Made by a program: the position numbers and the translations under genes
The notes under the pieces: model-generated
Told to the model about the DNA's origin: nothing
Databases searched by the model: none
Seen by the model: the letters and a program-made list of their open reading frames with translations, nothing else
Assembly (NCBI RefSeq): GCF_007830615.1
Contig: NZ_VLLI01000001.1
Span: 771,654 to 835,653, forward strand
From: Mucilaginibacter frigoritolerans
GTDB taxonomy: Bacteria > Bacteroidota > Bacteroidia > Sphingobacteriales > Sphingobacteriaceae
Direction: 5' to 3'
Length of the DNA: 64,000 bases
Shown: in pieces, positions 37,907 to 47,802 of the stretch
How positions within the stretch are numbered: the first letter of the stretch is position 1
How the letters are laid out: each line of letters begins with the position of its first letter

Positions 37907-38191
37907 AATTAATGTGTCAAGTTATCACATTCGTTCTAATTGGATAAAAGGTAATTGTTTCACAACAACACTTCACAGGGAATTGATACAAGGATAATCA
38001 GGACAAATTATGAGGCTTTTTTGTAGTGGAAATTCATTACTGCCTTTATAACCATTAACACCGCTTGTCTTATAAAAAACGGAAGCTGGGAGACAGGATT
38101 GCGTTTATTATAAGTCAAGTATCCGCTTTCGCCTACAACAGCTCTTTTCGCAGGAACGAAGGAATGTGCTGATGCTAGCGCTTTAGCCCGA
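37907..38191. repeat. Degenerate mobile-element DNA, copy 1 of a repeated block
   Basis: No intact gene. The stretch at about 38095-38190 (TATTATAAGTCAAG, then CGCAGGAACGAAGGAATGTGCTGATGC in part) closely resembles 48832-48930 (TATTATAAATCAAG, then CGCAGGCACGGAGGAATGTGCTGCGG in part). Both copies run in the same direction and flank the large-nuclease module. They look like leftover conjugative-element sequence. Confidence 0.5.
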
Positions 38192-38381
38192 TTAGGCGTT
38201 TTCCAAGGTCAATAATTTAGTATAAAATCCTCCCAATCCCCTGTTGCCGCTTATCAATTCAGCAAAGGAATTGTCCTGATGTTTATAATGGCGGTAGTCG
38301 TCCGACTGTAAGATAGCCAAGCGAACGGATCTTATTGCGGATCGGTTTAAACTCATCATAATAACCCTTGCTCTTTACCAT
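38192..38381 (-). pseudogene. Frameshifted tail of a mobile-element gene
   Basis: On the minus strand an ATG at 38381 reads VKSKGYYDEFKPIRNKIRSLGYL, then hits a stop. Moving one frame at about 38310 continues as QSDDYRHYKHQDNSF and AELISGNRGLGGFYTKLL to a stop at 38192-38194. The 190-base length confirms a one-base shift. The protein reads like a real conserved element gene, but I cannot name the family. Confidence 0.55.
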
Positions 38382-38563
38382 ACTATTATTTCACAAAAGC
38401 ATTTCGTTAAAGTACGAACAATTTGACGGTATAATTATAGCCGGCTGTGTTGTGGAAAAAATTGTTCGACCAGTATAGTACAGGGTACTTATTTATCGTA
38501 ATTTTAATGGTTAATAGCTGTGCGTTTACCCGCTGTATCAGCGTAAATCAAAATTGTAAAGGC

Positions 38564-41068
38564 ATGCGTCATATCAATTCCACTTCCTTAGTTCAATGGG
38601 CCGACCGCGCACAGTTTGCCGGAATACTGCCTGAACTGATCAGAAGGCTGATCATTGCCTCATGTTCCGACCTGCCAGTAATCACCATTCCGGCAGGGGA
38701 CAGCGTTTACAAGCCAGGAGTGGACGGTAAATGTGAAACCATCGCAGGCGGAATTTATGTTCCTGCGGGAATCTCATATTGGGAATTCGGGCGCAGTTCG
38801 AATTATCGCGCAAAAATTAAAGAGGATTTTGATAAAAGGACAGCAGAAATCCCTGCTGTTCAAAAAAAGGTATCAAGTTTTGTTTTTGTAACGCCCAGAC
38901 GTTGGAGCGGTGAGCCGGAGCGTGACCTTTGGGTCGCCGACCGAAAGGCTGAAAGCGGCTGGAAGGATATCATTATATACGACGCCGACGACCTGGAAAC
39001 GTGGCTCGGACGTTGCGTGCCGGTCGCTATCTGGCTCGCGGCGAGGCTGGAGATATTTACTGCGAATTATGAAAGTGCGCAAGATTACTGGGAACGGATG
39101 ACCCATTGGGCCGACCACCAGATATCTGCACAGTTCGTTTTGGCCGCAAGGGAAAACCAGCAGCAAGCCATATTGAAATTTTACGATCAGGAAAACGGCC
39201 TGCTAGAGATACAGGCGACCTCCCGGCAGGAAGCCATCTGCTTCACGATAGCTTCCGTACTTGCCAATGATGCCGGAAAAGCGCTGCATTTTTTTGCAAA
39301 GGCAATCATTGTAGAAACTGAGATGGCGTTGAAAGAAGTAACCGCCCAGCATGAAGGTATGTTTATTATTTTTGACTGCGGCGATGATCGTCCAGTGCAT
39401 CAGCTCCAAATCCGTTCTAATCATGTGGTGGTCCCGGTGAGTTTTAAGGTAAAGCCAAGCGGTCTCACGCTACCTATACCACAAACAGATAAATATGTGG
39501 AGGTGTTGACTGAATTGGGGATCAGTCATCAACGTGCGTATTCATTGGCAAAGGAGTGCGGCCGAAGTCTCAGTGTTCTTAACCGCATTTTCGCTAAGAT
39601 ACCGGGAAGGGTTTCCTGGCATAATGACAATGATCCGATGGAACTGATCCCATTGTTCTTTGTTCAAAGTTTTGACCAGGAGAAAATAGGTGACCGGCAG
39701 ATCATTGACCACTTATATCCGCAGGGGTCTGTGGTTTATTTGGAAAAGCTGAAGAAATGGTCTTTGATTTTTGATGCGCCTGTTTATCAGACCGGCCACA
39801 TTTGGCGTGTTGTGTCGCCTTATGATTTGTTATACGTATTGGCAGGATACATTACAGCAGACCATTTGAAAAACTATGAAACGGCGTTTCTAACTGTTTT
39901 TCGCGAACCGGACCCTGCGTTGCAACTTGAGCCACAATTGCGGATCGCAGCAGCGCTATTCAAAAAAGAGAGTTCATTTTCACCAAAGCTACAGGAAGGT
40001 CTTGCACAAACCTTGGCACTGTTAGGTAGTCACGGCGAGGGAGCCGGAATCCGTTCCGGCATACGTCTGGAAGATTGGGTTAATTATGTTGTATACCAGT
40101 TGCTTTTCGAAAAGCAACTCCCCGAATGGCAAACGATACAAAGCCGCCTGCACTTGTTGGCAGAGGCGGCACCTGGTACTTTTTTACACGTATTGGAGCA
40201 TACGCTGCAACAACGGCCGGAATTATTTAGTCAACTTTTCAACGACGCTGGCTATACGATCTTTTCGCCGTCGTATCATACCCATCTGCTGTGGGCGTTA
40301 GAAGCACTCGCCTGGGACCGGAACCATGTCCAGCGTGTTGCGTTCATTTTGGCAGACCTTACCTTGCTGGACACTGGCGTCAAAACCGCTAACCGGCCTA
40401 TCAATTCACTTCAAGCCATTTTCTGCATCAAGATACCACAGACTTACGCCGAAGCGCCGCAACGCCAGCAAATTTTGGCCGCATTGACCGTTAAAAATCC
40501 TGTGGCTGCCTTTCAGTCGTTTAAATCATTATCTCCGGGAGAGCACAGAACATTAATACCTACTTATCAACCTTTTTGGCGACTGCGAGACGAAGTTCCG
40601 CAGATTGTCACACAGGCGACTGCATTAAATGACTTTGCATTTATTGTTGAACAGTTACTCATACTTGCGGGTCAAAGCGCAGACCGCTGGTCATCGCTTA
40701 TAGAATTGATCGACAATTATACGGGCGATTTGCGGTTGCGTTTAATCGAGGCACTTTACAATATTACCATATTTGAAGGCCCCGTATTGAATCTACGTAA
40801 TAACCTGCAACGGTTTATTAGCCGTCACAAACGACACCAAAGACAGGCATGGGCTCTTGCAGCTGAGGAAGTTCAAACATTGAATTGTATATATGAAAAA
40901 CTAGCTGAGCGGGCAATCCACAAATATGCTTGGTATTTCGATTTTGCTATTTTGGACGATGATGACGGATTGGTAGCTGGCTATGAAGAATCCGAGAAAC
41001 GCAGCCATGATAAAAGAGACATAGCAATTGCAGAAATTCTGTCTGAAGGCGGTTTGCTGAACTCGTAG
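38564..41068 (+). CDS. Large predicted nuclease/helical-repeat defence protein, N-terminal part
   Basis: I start at the ATG at 38564 (RHINSTSLVQWADRAQ); the upstream in-frame 39 codons look unlike coding. Residues about 40-165 look like a restriction-endonuclease fold: Asp54 in GVDGKCE, Glu74 in SYWEFGRSSNY, then KIKEDFDKRT, SSFVFVTPRRW and the YDADDLETWL segment. The rest is a long alpha-helical region. The stop at 41066-41068 falls where homologous-looking sequence continues in the next frame as the 41071 gene, so this is probably one ~1250-residue gene cut by a one-base change. Large proteins with this N-terminal pattern occur in defence islands; function is untested. Confidence 0.7.
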   Translation: MRHINSTSLVQWADRAQFAGILPELIRRLIIASCSDLPVITIPAGDSVYKPGVDGKCETIAGGIYVPAGISYWEFGRSSNYRAKIKEDFDKRTAEIPAVQKKVSSFVFVTPRRWSGEPERDLWVADRKAESGWKDIIIYDADDLETWLGRCVPVAIWLAARLEIFTANYESAQDYWERMTHWADHQISAQFVLAARENQQQAILKFYDQENGLLEIQATSRQEAICFTIASVLANDAGKALHFFAKAIIVETEMALKEVTAQHEGMFIIFDCGDDRPVHQLQIRSNHVVVPVSFKVKPSGLTLPIPQTDKYVEVLTELGISHQRAYSLAKECGRSLSVLNRIFAKIPGRVSWHNDNDPMELIPLFFVQSFDQEKIGDRQIIDHLYPQGSVVYLEKLKKWSLIFDAPVYQTGHIWRVVSPYDLLYVLAGYITADHLKNYETAFLTVFREPDPALQLEPQLRIAAALFKKESSFSPKLQEGLAQTLALLGSHGEGAGIRSGIRLEDWVNYVVYQLLFEKQLPEWQTIQSRLHLLAEAAPGTFLHVLEHTLQQRPELFSQLFNDAGYTIFSPSYHTHLLWALEALAWDRNHVQRVAFILADLTLLDTGVKTANRPINSLQAIFCIKIPQTYAEAPQRQQILAALTVKNPVAAFQSFKSLSPGEHRTLIPTYQPFWRLRDEVPQIVTQATALNDFAFIVEQLLILAGQSADRWSSLIELIDNYTGDLRLRLIEALYNITIFEGPVLNLRNNLQRFISRHKRHQRQAWALAAEEVQTLNCIYEKLAERAIHKYAWYFDFAILDDDDGLVAGYEESEKRSHDKRDIAIAEILSEGGLLNS

Positions 41069-41070
41069 AA

Positions 41071-42306
41071 ATGGCAGCTATCGTAAAACAGCCAATGCTT
41101 CTTGGCTACCATGCCGCGATCCACGAAGTAAATTTCGCTGACGAAGCGATGGGATTATTAGGCAATCAGGAAGCCTGTAAAGACCAGTTCGCTTTGGGCT
41201 ACCTGCATAAGTGCGCTGCACTGAATGGCTTCACCTGGATTGTGAATATGTCTACAAAATATATTGCTGATCCGCGAATCACCAGGTTTCTTTGCGCTGC
41301 GCCCCCGAATGCTATTCTATGGGATTATATCGAAAGTCTTGGGCAGGAAGTTGATGACGAATACTGGAATCAGGTTTTAACGATTATGAATCAGTTCCTA
41401 TCTCCGGAAGACCTAGAGCGTTGCGTTAGTAAATTGAATAATAACGGCCGTTTTGCATCTGCTTTCAATACAATGCTGTACAAGTTAGACTATGTATCTG
41501 CCAGTACCATCCTTAATACGCTACAAGGCCTTATTAGACATCCATCAGAGGTTGGTACAGAGGCAGATGTCAGCGTGTACAACGTAAAGGTGGTTTTTTC
41601 TAAACTGGATGCGTTATACCCCGACCCGGCAACAATGGTAAGGCTAGAATGGGCTTATTTTCAGTTACTGAATGAAGAAGACCACGAGCGGCCAGTTACT
41701 TATCTGTTCCAGGCCCTACGTGATGACCCCGGCTTTTTTTCCCAGTTAATCACCTGGATAGGTCGCCCGGAAGGGGGAGACAGCGAACTTGAAATTGTCG
41801 GAATGGAGCCGCCGGCAATACAGCAGCGGGCCAGAAATGCCGATCAAGTTATTCAGGCCTGGAATCTCTTGCCCGGACAGTCTGAAAGCCGGGAAATTGA
41901 TCACGAAAAGTTAGCGGAATGGTGCACTATGGCTATAGCCGCCTGCCAGGAAAAGGACCGTACTCGACTTGGTTATAACCGTATTGGGCAGCTATTTGGC
42001 CAATTGCGTGATGGGGATGAGCATTGGCCGCAAGCAGCAATTTGCTCAGTCATGGAATTCTATAATCATGACGAAATGAAACGTGGATTTTACAGTGGAG
42101 TGATCAACGGACATGGCGTGAAGGTGAACTTTCGCTCTGGCGATAGCGGGGCAGCGCTTGAAAAGGCAAAGGCTGAAAAGTATAGATCCCTTGCAGCCGG
42201 GATTGCGATTGAGCATACGGTGGTTAATAGCTTGCTGCTTCAGGTAGCACAGATGTACGATGGATACAGCCGCCAGGTCGCTGAACAAGATGCCCAGCGT
42301 GAATAG
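41071..42306 (+). CDS. Continuation of the large nuclease-like protein (C-terminal part)
   Basis: A 411-residue helical protein starting 2 bases after the preceding stop in another frame. Its own frame is open back to 41047 and would read RFAELVEMAAIVKQPMLLG, which joins naturally onto the EILSEGG end of the upstream protein. The C-terminal part has HWPQAAICSVMEFYN, MKRGFYSGVINGHGVKVN and AEKYRSLAAGIAI, the kind of ending seen in single-gene relatives as I remember them. It may be translated separately by re-initiation, or be part of a broken gene, a sequencing error or a programmed shift. Confidence 0.62.
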   Translation: MAAIVKQPMLLGYHAAIHEVNFADEAMGLLGNQEACKDQFALGYLHKCAALNGFTWIVNMSTKYIADPRITRFLCAAPPNAILWDYIESLGQEVDDEYWNQVLTIMNQFLSPEDLERCVSKLNNNGRFASAFNTMLYKLDYVSASTILNTLQGLIRHPSEVGTEADVSVYNVKVVFSKLDALYPDPATMVRLEWAYFQLLNEEDHERPVTYLFQALRDDPGFFSQLITWIGRPEGGDSELEIVGMEPPAIQQRARNADQVIQAWNLLPGQSESREIDHEKLAEWCTMAIAACQEKDRTRLGYNRIGQLFGQLRDGDEHWPQAAICSVMEFYNHDEMKRGFYSGVINGHGVKVNFRSGDSGAALEKAKAEKYRSLAAGIAIEHTVVNSLLLQVAQMYDGYSRQVAEQDAQRE

Positions 42307-42513
42307 CCAAGCTAGTTTTTAGGTGTTAATTTCCCATGAGACGCCATTAATCCGTTCGACTACAAATTTCAATGTTGCTGTCACAGGTGCACCCGTCACG
42401 AGATTTTTAAACGTTGTCCGGTATAATGAGAATAAAGTATCTGTCAGTAAACTGTTGATGGGTCGATATACGCTGAGACTAATATCATTCTTTCTAACAT
42501 TTTAAAACTACCT

Positions 42514-45500
42514 ATGAACAATACTTCTACAAAAATTTCCGCATTAAGCAATCAGATTAAGGCGCATTGCCATAGTAATCGTCACTTTCCGAATTATGTT
42601 GACCCGACAATTATGGGGGACGACCTGCGCTACAATCTTAGCCCGGTCCTGACCGACCTTTTAATTGCCTTGAAGTCACCATCCCTAACCCGACAGGCAA
42701 TTGAAGTAATTATTTCGCAGCAAAATCAAGCCAATGGAACGAACTTTTCCTTTCAACTTTTTTTTGACAAAGGATGGATCCGGCAGATAAACGGCAGATA
42801 CGCCATTCCATCTGCGGTGCGTACCCATATTTGGAAACTGGCGGATCCCGCAAAATTTAACCGCTATAATCATCCAATTGAGTTGGAAGATGAAACACGC
42901 TGCATGGTGCCCGTTGAAGCCGCGTTGAGTCAAAACGACAAAACTTCGATAGCAAGGACGGAACTTGAAGCCATTATCGGTCTGCACAACCTGTCGCTAA
43001 CACCGGAAATCCTGTTGGAAAAAGGTATTGTTGCCTTAAATGTGGAGGGACGTTATTACCTGAACCGTCACCAGCATTACACTGGACAACTGAAAAACCG
43101 AATTGCCGCACTGGCGTGGCATCGTCTTGTTGTTGACCCTGAAAATATCGACGATTTCAGAATATATCTTAGTTTTTTGGCAATGCTTGAAAACACGCCT
43201 GACAAGTTGCCGGATTATTTGCCGTACGATACCATAAAAAAAATAAGGCAATTGGCCGAGCATCTGCTGATAACTGAAGCAGACCTATCGAACGATAGGA
43301 TTGAAATACGAAACGATAGGCTGGATGCTGACAATTTCCGGCATGAAAAGATAACCGACCCGATAGCGGATATTGACTTTAACCTTACCGACAGCTTCTT
43401 ATTCACTAAACAGTTGGAGCATTATAGGGATTATGACCATGATATGCTTTTTCACCATAACTCAAGGCGGGTTTATCATATGCTATTACATTTCCTGTTC
43501 CTGTTTGACCAAGATCAGAACCGGTTTCAGGGAACGCTGCGTTTTTTCAAAGAAAGCAAAAGCCCGTATATTAAAGCACAATTGCTGTGGCTTGCTGAGC
43601 ACACGTATCCTGAGATATTACCTTATTTTATCGGCGACCTCGAGCTTGCTCCGATTGGGTTCGATACGATCAGAAAGCTAAAAATCGATGAAAAGTGGTT
43701 GCAACCAGAAGCGGGCTTTCAAGTAAACGCGCCGATCACTGACGAGATGGTCAACAAATTATGGGACAGCGCGTTGGATATATTTGTTGAAGCGGCGCTA
43801 AGCACAAGACGGTCAGAAGATTATGCAAGGCCCTTTGCTTTTATTTTAAGTGATTTGGCTCGACTGGTATTTTCTTTCAATACTCTCAGTTACGAGCGTA
43901 GCGTTACCCAGCATCAGCAAAATAAAGTACGCTACAACAGGGTGCTGAAACTGTTGCAGGAAAGCCGGGTATTGATGGCAAACCATTATCCAACGCCTCC
44001 AGTAAGACCTTTACTGGTGGCCTGCCTTCTTCCGGGCCTGGTAAAGGGTATAGCAGAATATCCCCAATACCCTTTCCGCAATGAGCTAATCGTGGTTCCA
44101 AGTGATCGGGCAGATCTTCTGATAGAGGTGCTCCGCCTGTCCCAGCTCGACTTCGGCGATGTCGCACGGTATGGCATTGATAAAGACAACCTCGAATTGG
44201 CGGAGCTGGAACTAACCCAGGCCATCTGGGATTTGCTTGCTGAGTATTTCACGGTCAATGAGGTGGATGTAGAACAAGTGCATGGAAATGTTGTAAAAAA
44301 GACTGTGAAGCGGGTTGCGCTTAACTTTGGAATTGAGAAACTCGATCTTGCATTTGTTTTCGCAAATTTTCAGAAAAATGATTTGCTTGATGATTTTATA
44401 GAGAAATTCAATGGCTGCCTTAACTTTAATAAACAAAGCGACAGCCGGAATGCGATAAATAAAGAACAAGCACAGAAAGTCGCTGTTTTCATGAAACTGG
44501 TTTTGGTCGGCTTTATCGGTTTGTCGCAGCGCAAAGAAGAACGCGAGTTTGTTGTGCTGCCCATCACTGAAACGCTGGAAAGGCTTGAACAACTCATTAC
44601 GGCATTGGCAGTACACTATAATACTGACGATTTAAAAGAAGGCAGGGTAAATGTATTTTCTGAATTGCAGTATTTTTTCTCGCGTGATCTCTATAGCCAG
44701 GAACTGGATATTTTGCTTTATCAAGCATTAAATTATTTCGAACCAGAGCCGGCCCGTATACTGATCAGTCAATTTTTTGACGGCAGCCAAAACCTGCAAA
44801 AAATGCTGAGCGCCTATAACCGTATCAGCGATAAAAAGATCAAGGGGTTGCTCGCTGATGCTATAAAAGGCATTGCGCCCAAAGATTTTATCAAATCGGC
44901 ATTTACCATGTTCGAACTAGAGTCGGCCCTTATAGAAATCGCAAATTCACGCAACCTTTTTAGCCTGGCCGGTCCTTTCGTCAAGGCAATCGAAGACCAT
45001 CTTGAAAAGCGCAAAATAAAAACGTTGGATAAAATTATTTTCCTTTATCGCATCAAGCTGCTGCTTGCCCTGAAAAATAAACAAAGTGATGTAATAGCTA
45101 CACTGGATGTCCCAAAATCGCAAGGCTACCCGGGACACCCTATTGCCGATGAACAGGCAAGAAAACAGTTTTATCTGGGTCTCGACCAATTTTATAATCT
45201 AGGAGACCTTGATGGTGCCATCCGCACATTTGAGCGTCTGAACAGCCAGAACCCACAGCATGTGGAATATGCGGTTTATTTGTACCAGGCCCGCACGTTT
45301 CGCGATCTGGCTACAGGTGACCGAGGTAATGCGCAATTGGAATGGGAGGCATTTACCGCAGCTCTCACAGATAAATCCGCTCTAACGCAATATTCTGGTA
45401 TAGCACAGGCTATGGATCTGTTGTATTACATTTGGACAGACAAGCGCATTAAGTTTGATCAGACATTAAACATCCTTGCGCCGGCTTACCTTTACCAAGA

Positions 45501-46404
45501 TGAGCTTATCTTGCCAGTGTACAATTACCTGATGGACCGCGGTCTTGTCGAGGCTGGATTTCATTATCTTGGAGAAGCTATCAACTATCTTCAGGACAAT
45601 GGCACCATCCTGTCGGAGGATTTAAAAAGCGCGAAGTTAAACGCGATAAATGACGAACTAATCGGTAAGATAAGGCATGCTTTGGGAGAATTAAGGAATC
45701 TACCGCCGGAAGCCATTCCACGTGTAATTCCGCAGATTCTTAACGGCAAAAACCTACTAAATGAGTTCATTTTGGCTGAAATCGTTGAGAGTTTGAAGGT
45801 TATGCGCGAAAAAATAAAGGCGGTAGAATCGATTGTGCATGAGGATCATTTCAATGATGTATTTGTAGCGACGCTGCGCCGTAGGTTCCCGCTCCTGGGC
45901 TGGGAGATCACTGACCAGCCGCGAACAGGCGCATCAGAATCCGGTACAGACGCAGGTGAGGCAGACATTGTTGTACGCGCAGGCGGTACGGATATCGCCT
46001 TGCTTGAGGCACTGAAAATGAATGGTGGTAATTACCCTAATCTGTGCAAGCATATAAAAAAATGTATTGAATATATTCGTGACTTAGATTTTTACTATAT
46101 CATCGTGTACTACCATGGAAACCGCTCCGGTTATAAATCATTTCAGGAAACATACCGTGATGATATTGCCAAAATAGATTTTCCTACTGAATGGGCATAC
46201 CATGCCAAGCCCGGGTTTGAAGATATGACAAGAAAATTTGCAAGCGCGTCGAATTTATATGTTGCAAGCACCAAACACGGCGATAGCCAAAGGAAAATTT
46301 ATCATGTGCTGCTTGATTTAAGCAAGGCTGCACCCGTAGCGCCGAAAACTGTAGCGGTTAAAAAAAGAAAGGGAAGTCAACGACTGTATAAGCATCCGTT
46401 TTAA
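42514..46404 (+). CDS. Very large defence-like protein with C-terminal PD-(D/E)xK-type domain
   Basis: A 1296-residue cytoplasmic protein. The N-terminal ~130 residues include a winged-helix-like region with an RYAIPSAVRTHIW segment. The middle is helical, with a TPR-like LDQFYNLGDLDGAIRTFERLN near residue 890. Residues about 1110-1250 look nuclease-like: FVATLRRRFPLLGW, then GEADIVVRAGG (Asp) and LLEALKMNG (Glu, Lys), then HIKKCIEYIRDLDFYYIIVYY. The Glu-x-x-Lys spacing is not canonical. It is probably the partner of the split nuclease protein, 207 bases upstream on the same strand. No specific family is recognised. Confidence 0.65.
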   Translation: MNNTSTKISALSNQIKAHCHSNRHFPNYVDPTIMGDDLRYNLSPVLTDLLIALKSPSLTRQAIEVIISQQNQANGTNFSFQLFFDKGWIRQINGRYAIPSAVRTHIWKLADPAKFNRYNHPIELEDETRCMVPVEAALSQNDKTSIARTELEAIIGLHNLSLTPEILLEKGIVALNVEGRYYLNRHQHYTGQLKNRIAALAWHRLVVDPENIDDFRIYLSFLAMLENTPDKLPDYLPYDTIKKIRQLAEHLLITEADLSNDRIEIRNDRLDADNFRHEKITDPIADIDFNLTDSFLFTKQLEHYRDYDHDMLFHHNSRRVYHMLLHFLFLFDQDQNRFQGTLRFFKESKSPYIKAQLLWLAEHTYPEILPYFIGDLELAPIGFDTIRKLKIDEKWLQPEAGFQVNAPITDEMVNKLWDSALDIFVEAALSTRRSEDYARPFAFILSDLARLVFSFNTLSYERSVTQHQQNKVRYNRVLKLLQESRVLMANHYPTPPVRPLLVACLLPGLVKGIAEYPQYPFRNELIVVPSDRADLLIEVLRLSQLDFGDVARYGIDKDNLELAELELTQAIWDLLAEYFTVNEVDVEQVHGNVVKKTVKRVALNFGIEKLDLAFVFANFQKNDLLDDFIEKFNGCLNFNKQSDSRNAINKEQAQKVAVFMKLVLVGFIGLSQRKEEREFVVLPITETLERLEQLITALAVHYNTDDLKEGRVNVFSELQYFFSRDLYSQELDILLYQALNYFEPEPARILISQFFDGSQNLQKMLSAYNRISDKKIKGLLADAIKGIAPKDFIKSAFTMFELESALIEIANSRNLFSLAGPFVKAIEDHLEKRKIKTLDKIIFLYRIKLLLALKNKQSDVIATLDVPKSQGYPGHPIADEQARKQFYLGLDQFYNLGDLDGAIRTFERLNSQNPQHVEYAVYLYQARTFRDLATGDRGNAQLEWEAFTAALTDKSALTQYSGIAQAMDLLYYIWTDKRIKFDQTLNILAPAYLYQDELILPVYNYLMDRGLVEAGFHYLGEAINYLQDNGTILSEDLKSAKLNAINDELIGKIRHALGELRNLPPEAIPRVIPQILNGKNLLNEFILAEIVESLKVMREKIKAVESIVHEDHFNDVFVATLRRRFPLLGWEITDQPRTGASESGTDAGEADIVVRAGGTDIALLEALKMNGGNYPNLCKHIKKCIEYIRDLDFYYIIVYYHGNRSGYKSFQETYRDDIAKIDFPTEWAYHAKPGFEDMTRKFASASNLYVASTKHGDSQRKIYHVLLDLSKAAPVAPKTVAVKKRKGSQRLYKHPF

Positions 46405-46555
46405 ATGCTATCCGGGATAAACTATCGCAGGTTTATGTGTTAAATGCAACGACCTGAAAAATAGCTTCTAGAGTTGTTCGTGTGCCGATCCAGTCATCGC
46501 TGGCCCTGATTTTGTTTTTTTGAATCGGTCCAGCTTTTGAAGAAACGCTAGGGAT

Positions 46556-47791
46556 TTAGTTAAACAGCGCTTTTAAGAACATATTAAAATGTAAGGTATC
46601 CTGCATATAAGCCTCAAACGCATGATCCTGCTTGCCGAATTTGGCAGGCGTTTGAAAATGTATTGGTAATAATAGCTTTTCCGGATGAGGGTAGCCGTTT
46701 ATCGACAGTGAACGCCTCGTTTGATCAAGCTCATCGGGATGTCGCGGAAAATGATAGTCACAACCCAGTGTCGTAGCGCCCATTACGGCAGCCAGAACAT
46801 ACTTTGAGGTGGCATAATCATTTGGGTTGTAACCTACCGACACGATGCTAATTTTGTTTTGCGATGGGATGACATTAGGCGAGCGATTATCAAAGTCGAT
46901 AAAGGTATTATAGCCTGGAATAGCAGGCGCAAGCATTCCCAAGTGAACAGTTACATCGTTGGGTGTAGTTATTGTGCGTGATAAACTATCCAGTTCGTAA
47001 TCTATCGTCGGATCACTGTACTTACGCCACTTGGAGGTACAGTTGAACAAAGCACCAGTGCCTACGCTTGCCCCAAGACTGTGGGTGACCACCACGAAAT
47101 TCAGCCTGTCGCTTAGATGACGCATCAATTCCCTAACAGAAAGACCCACATAGCGTGTATTGTTCTGTGCATGTTTCCAAACGGATGGAAAACTTAAAGC
47201 ATCATTTCCTGTCGAGAGGCCATCCCAAAAGATTTCAATATAGACTGGCCGGGCCTTTTTTTCATAACCCAACGCGCTTACGCGATTTTCAAAAAAAGCA
47301 TATTCCGCGGTTGGATCCGTCTCGTTAAAACCGTGAATAAGAAACACGATTGTTTTTGCATGAGAATTGCTAATCAATCCGTGGAGCTGTCTATTGATTT
47401 TTTGAAGCAATTGCTCCTGAACGTGGTAATAATCCGCATTAAATTTACCAACAGAGTTGACCTTGTAAAAACGAAGCATTGCTTTTGTTGCTACCGGATG
47501 TAACTTAAAATAATGGTACAAATTTCCACTGGCAGTATCTGTTGCGCTATTATGCCCGTCCGGAAGCCAAAAGGCGTGCTGATCGATGGGCACTGCAATA
47601 TCTGGATAAAAATAGCCGAATTTGTCAAGGTATACTCTGACAATCTTTTGATTAGGCGCGTTTTTTACCTGTACAAGCCTCCAGAAAACCTGTTGGTCTG
47701 GGCGCTGTGCAGAAACCGAAACTGCACTACTAAGCATTACGAGCACCATTAATGGGCAGTACAAATGCAAATTTTTTTTTAATTTTTTCAT
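46556..47791 (-). CDS. Secreted alpha/beta hydrolase (lipase/DUF900-like)
   Basis: A 411-residue protein with a signal peptide (LMVLVMLSSAVSVSAQ). The oxyanion region is IVFLIHGFNETD and the nucleophile elbow is VVTHSLGASVGTGALF (Ser in T-H-S-L-G). A late His in FPRHPDELDQ is a possible third residue. It resembles the DUF900/PGAP1-like hydrolases. It starts 11 bases after the stop of the upstream HExxH protein gene, so they form an operon. The substrate is unknown. It converges on the large nuclease-like gene. Confidence 0.78.
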   Translation of the reverse strand: MKKLKKNLHLYCPLMVLVMLSSAVSVSAQRPDQQVFWRLVQVKNAPNQKIVRVYLDKFGYFYPDIAVPIDQHAFWLPDGHNSATDTASGNLYHYFKLHPVATKAMLRFYKVNSVGKFNADYYHVQEQLLQKINRQLHGLISNSHAKTIVFLIHGFNETDPTAEYAFFENRVSALGYEKKARPVYIEIFWDGLSTGNDALSFPSVWKHAQNNTRYVGLSVRELMRHLSDRLNFVVVTHSLGASVGTGALFNCTSKWRKYSDPTIDYELDSLSRTITTPNDVTVHLGMLAPAIPGYNTFIDFDNRSPNVIPSQNKISIVSVGYNPNDYATSKYVLAAVMGATTLGCDYHFPRHPDELDQTRRSLSINGYPHPEKLLLPIHFQTPAKFGKQDHAFEAYMQDTLHFNMFLKALFN

Positions 47792-47802
47792 TGGAATATT
47801 TT

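Noticed and set aside
42323..42505. 60-codon open frame between the two giant-protein genes
   Set aside because: No domain, poor codon pattern, and no coupling to either neighbour.
44212..44616. Minus-strand open frame of 134 codons
   Set aside because: Fully antisense within the 1296-residue gene and without recognisable features.
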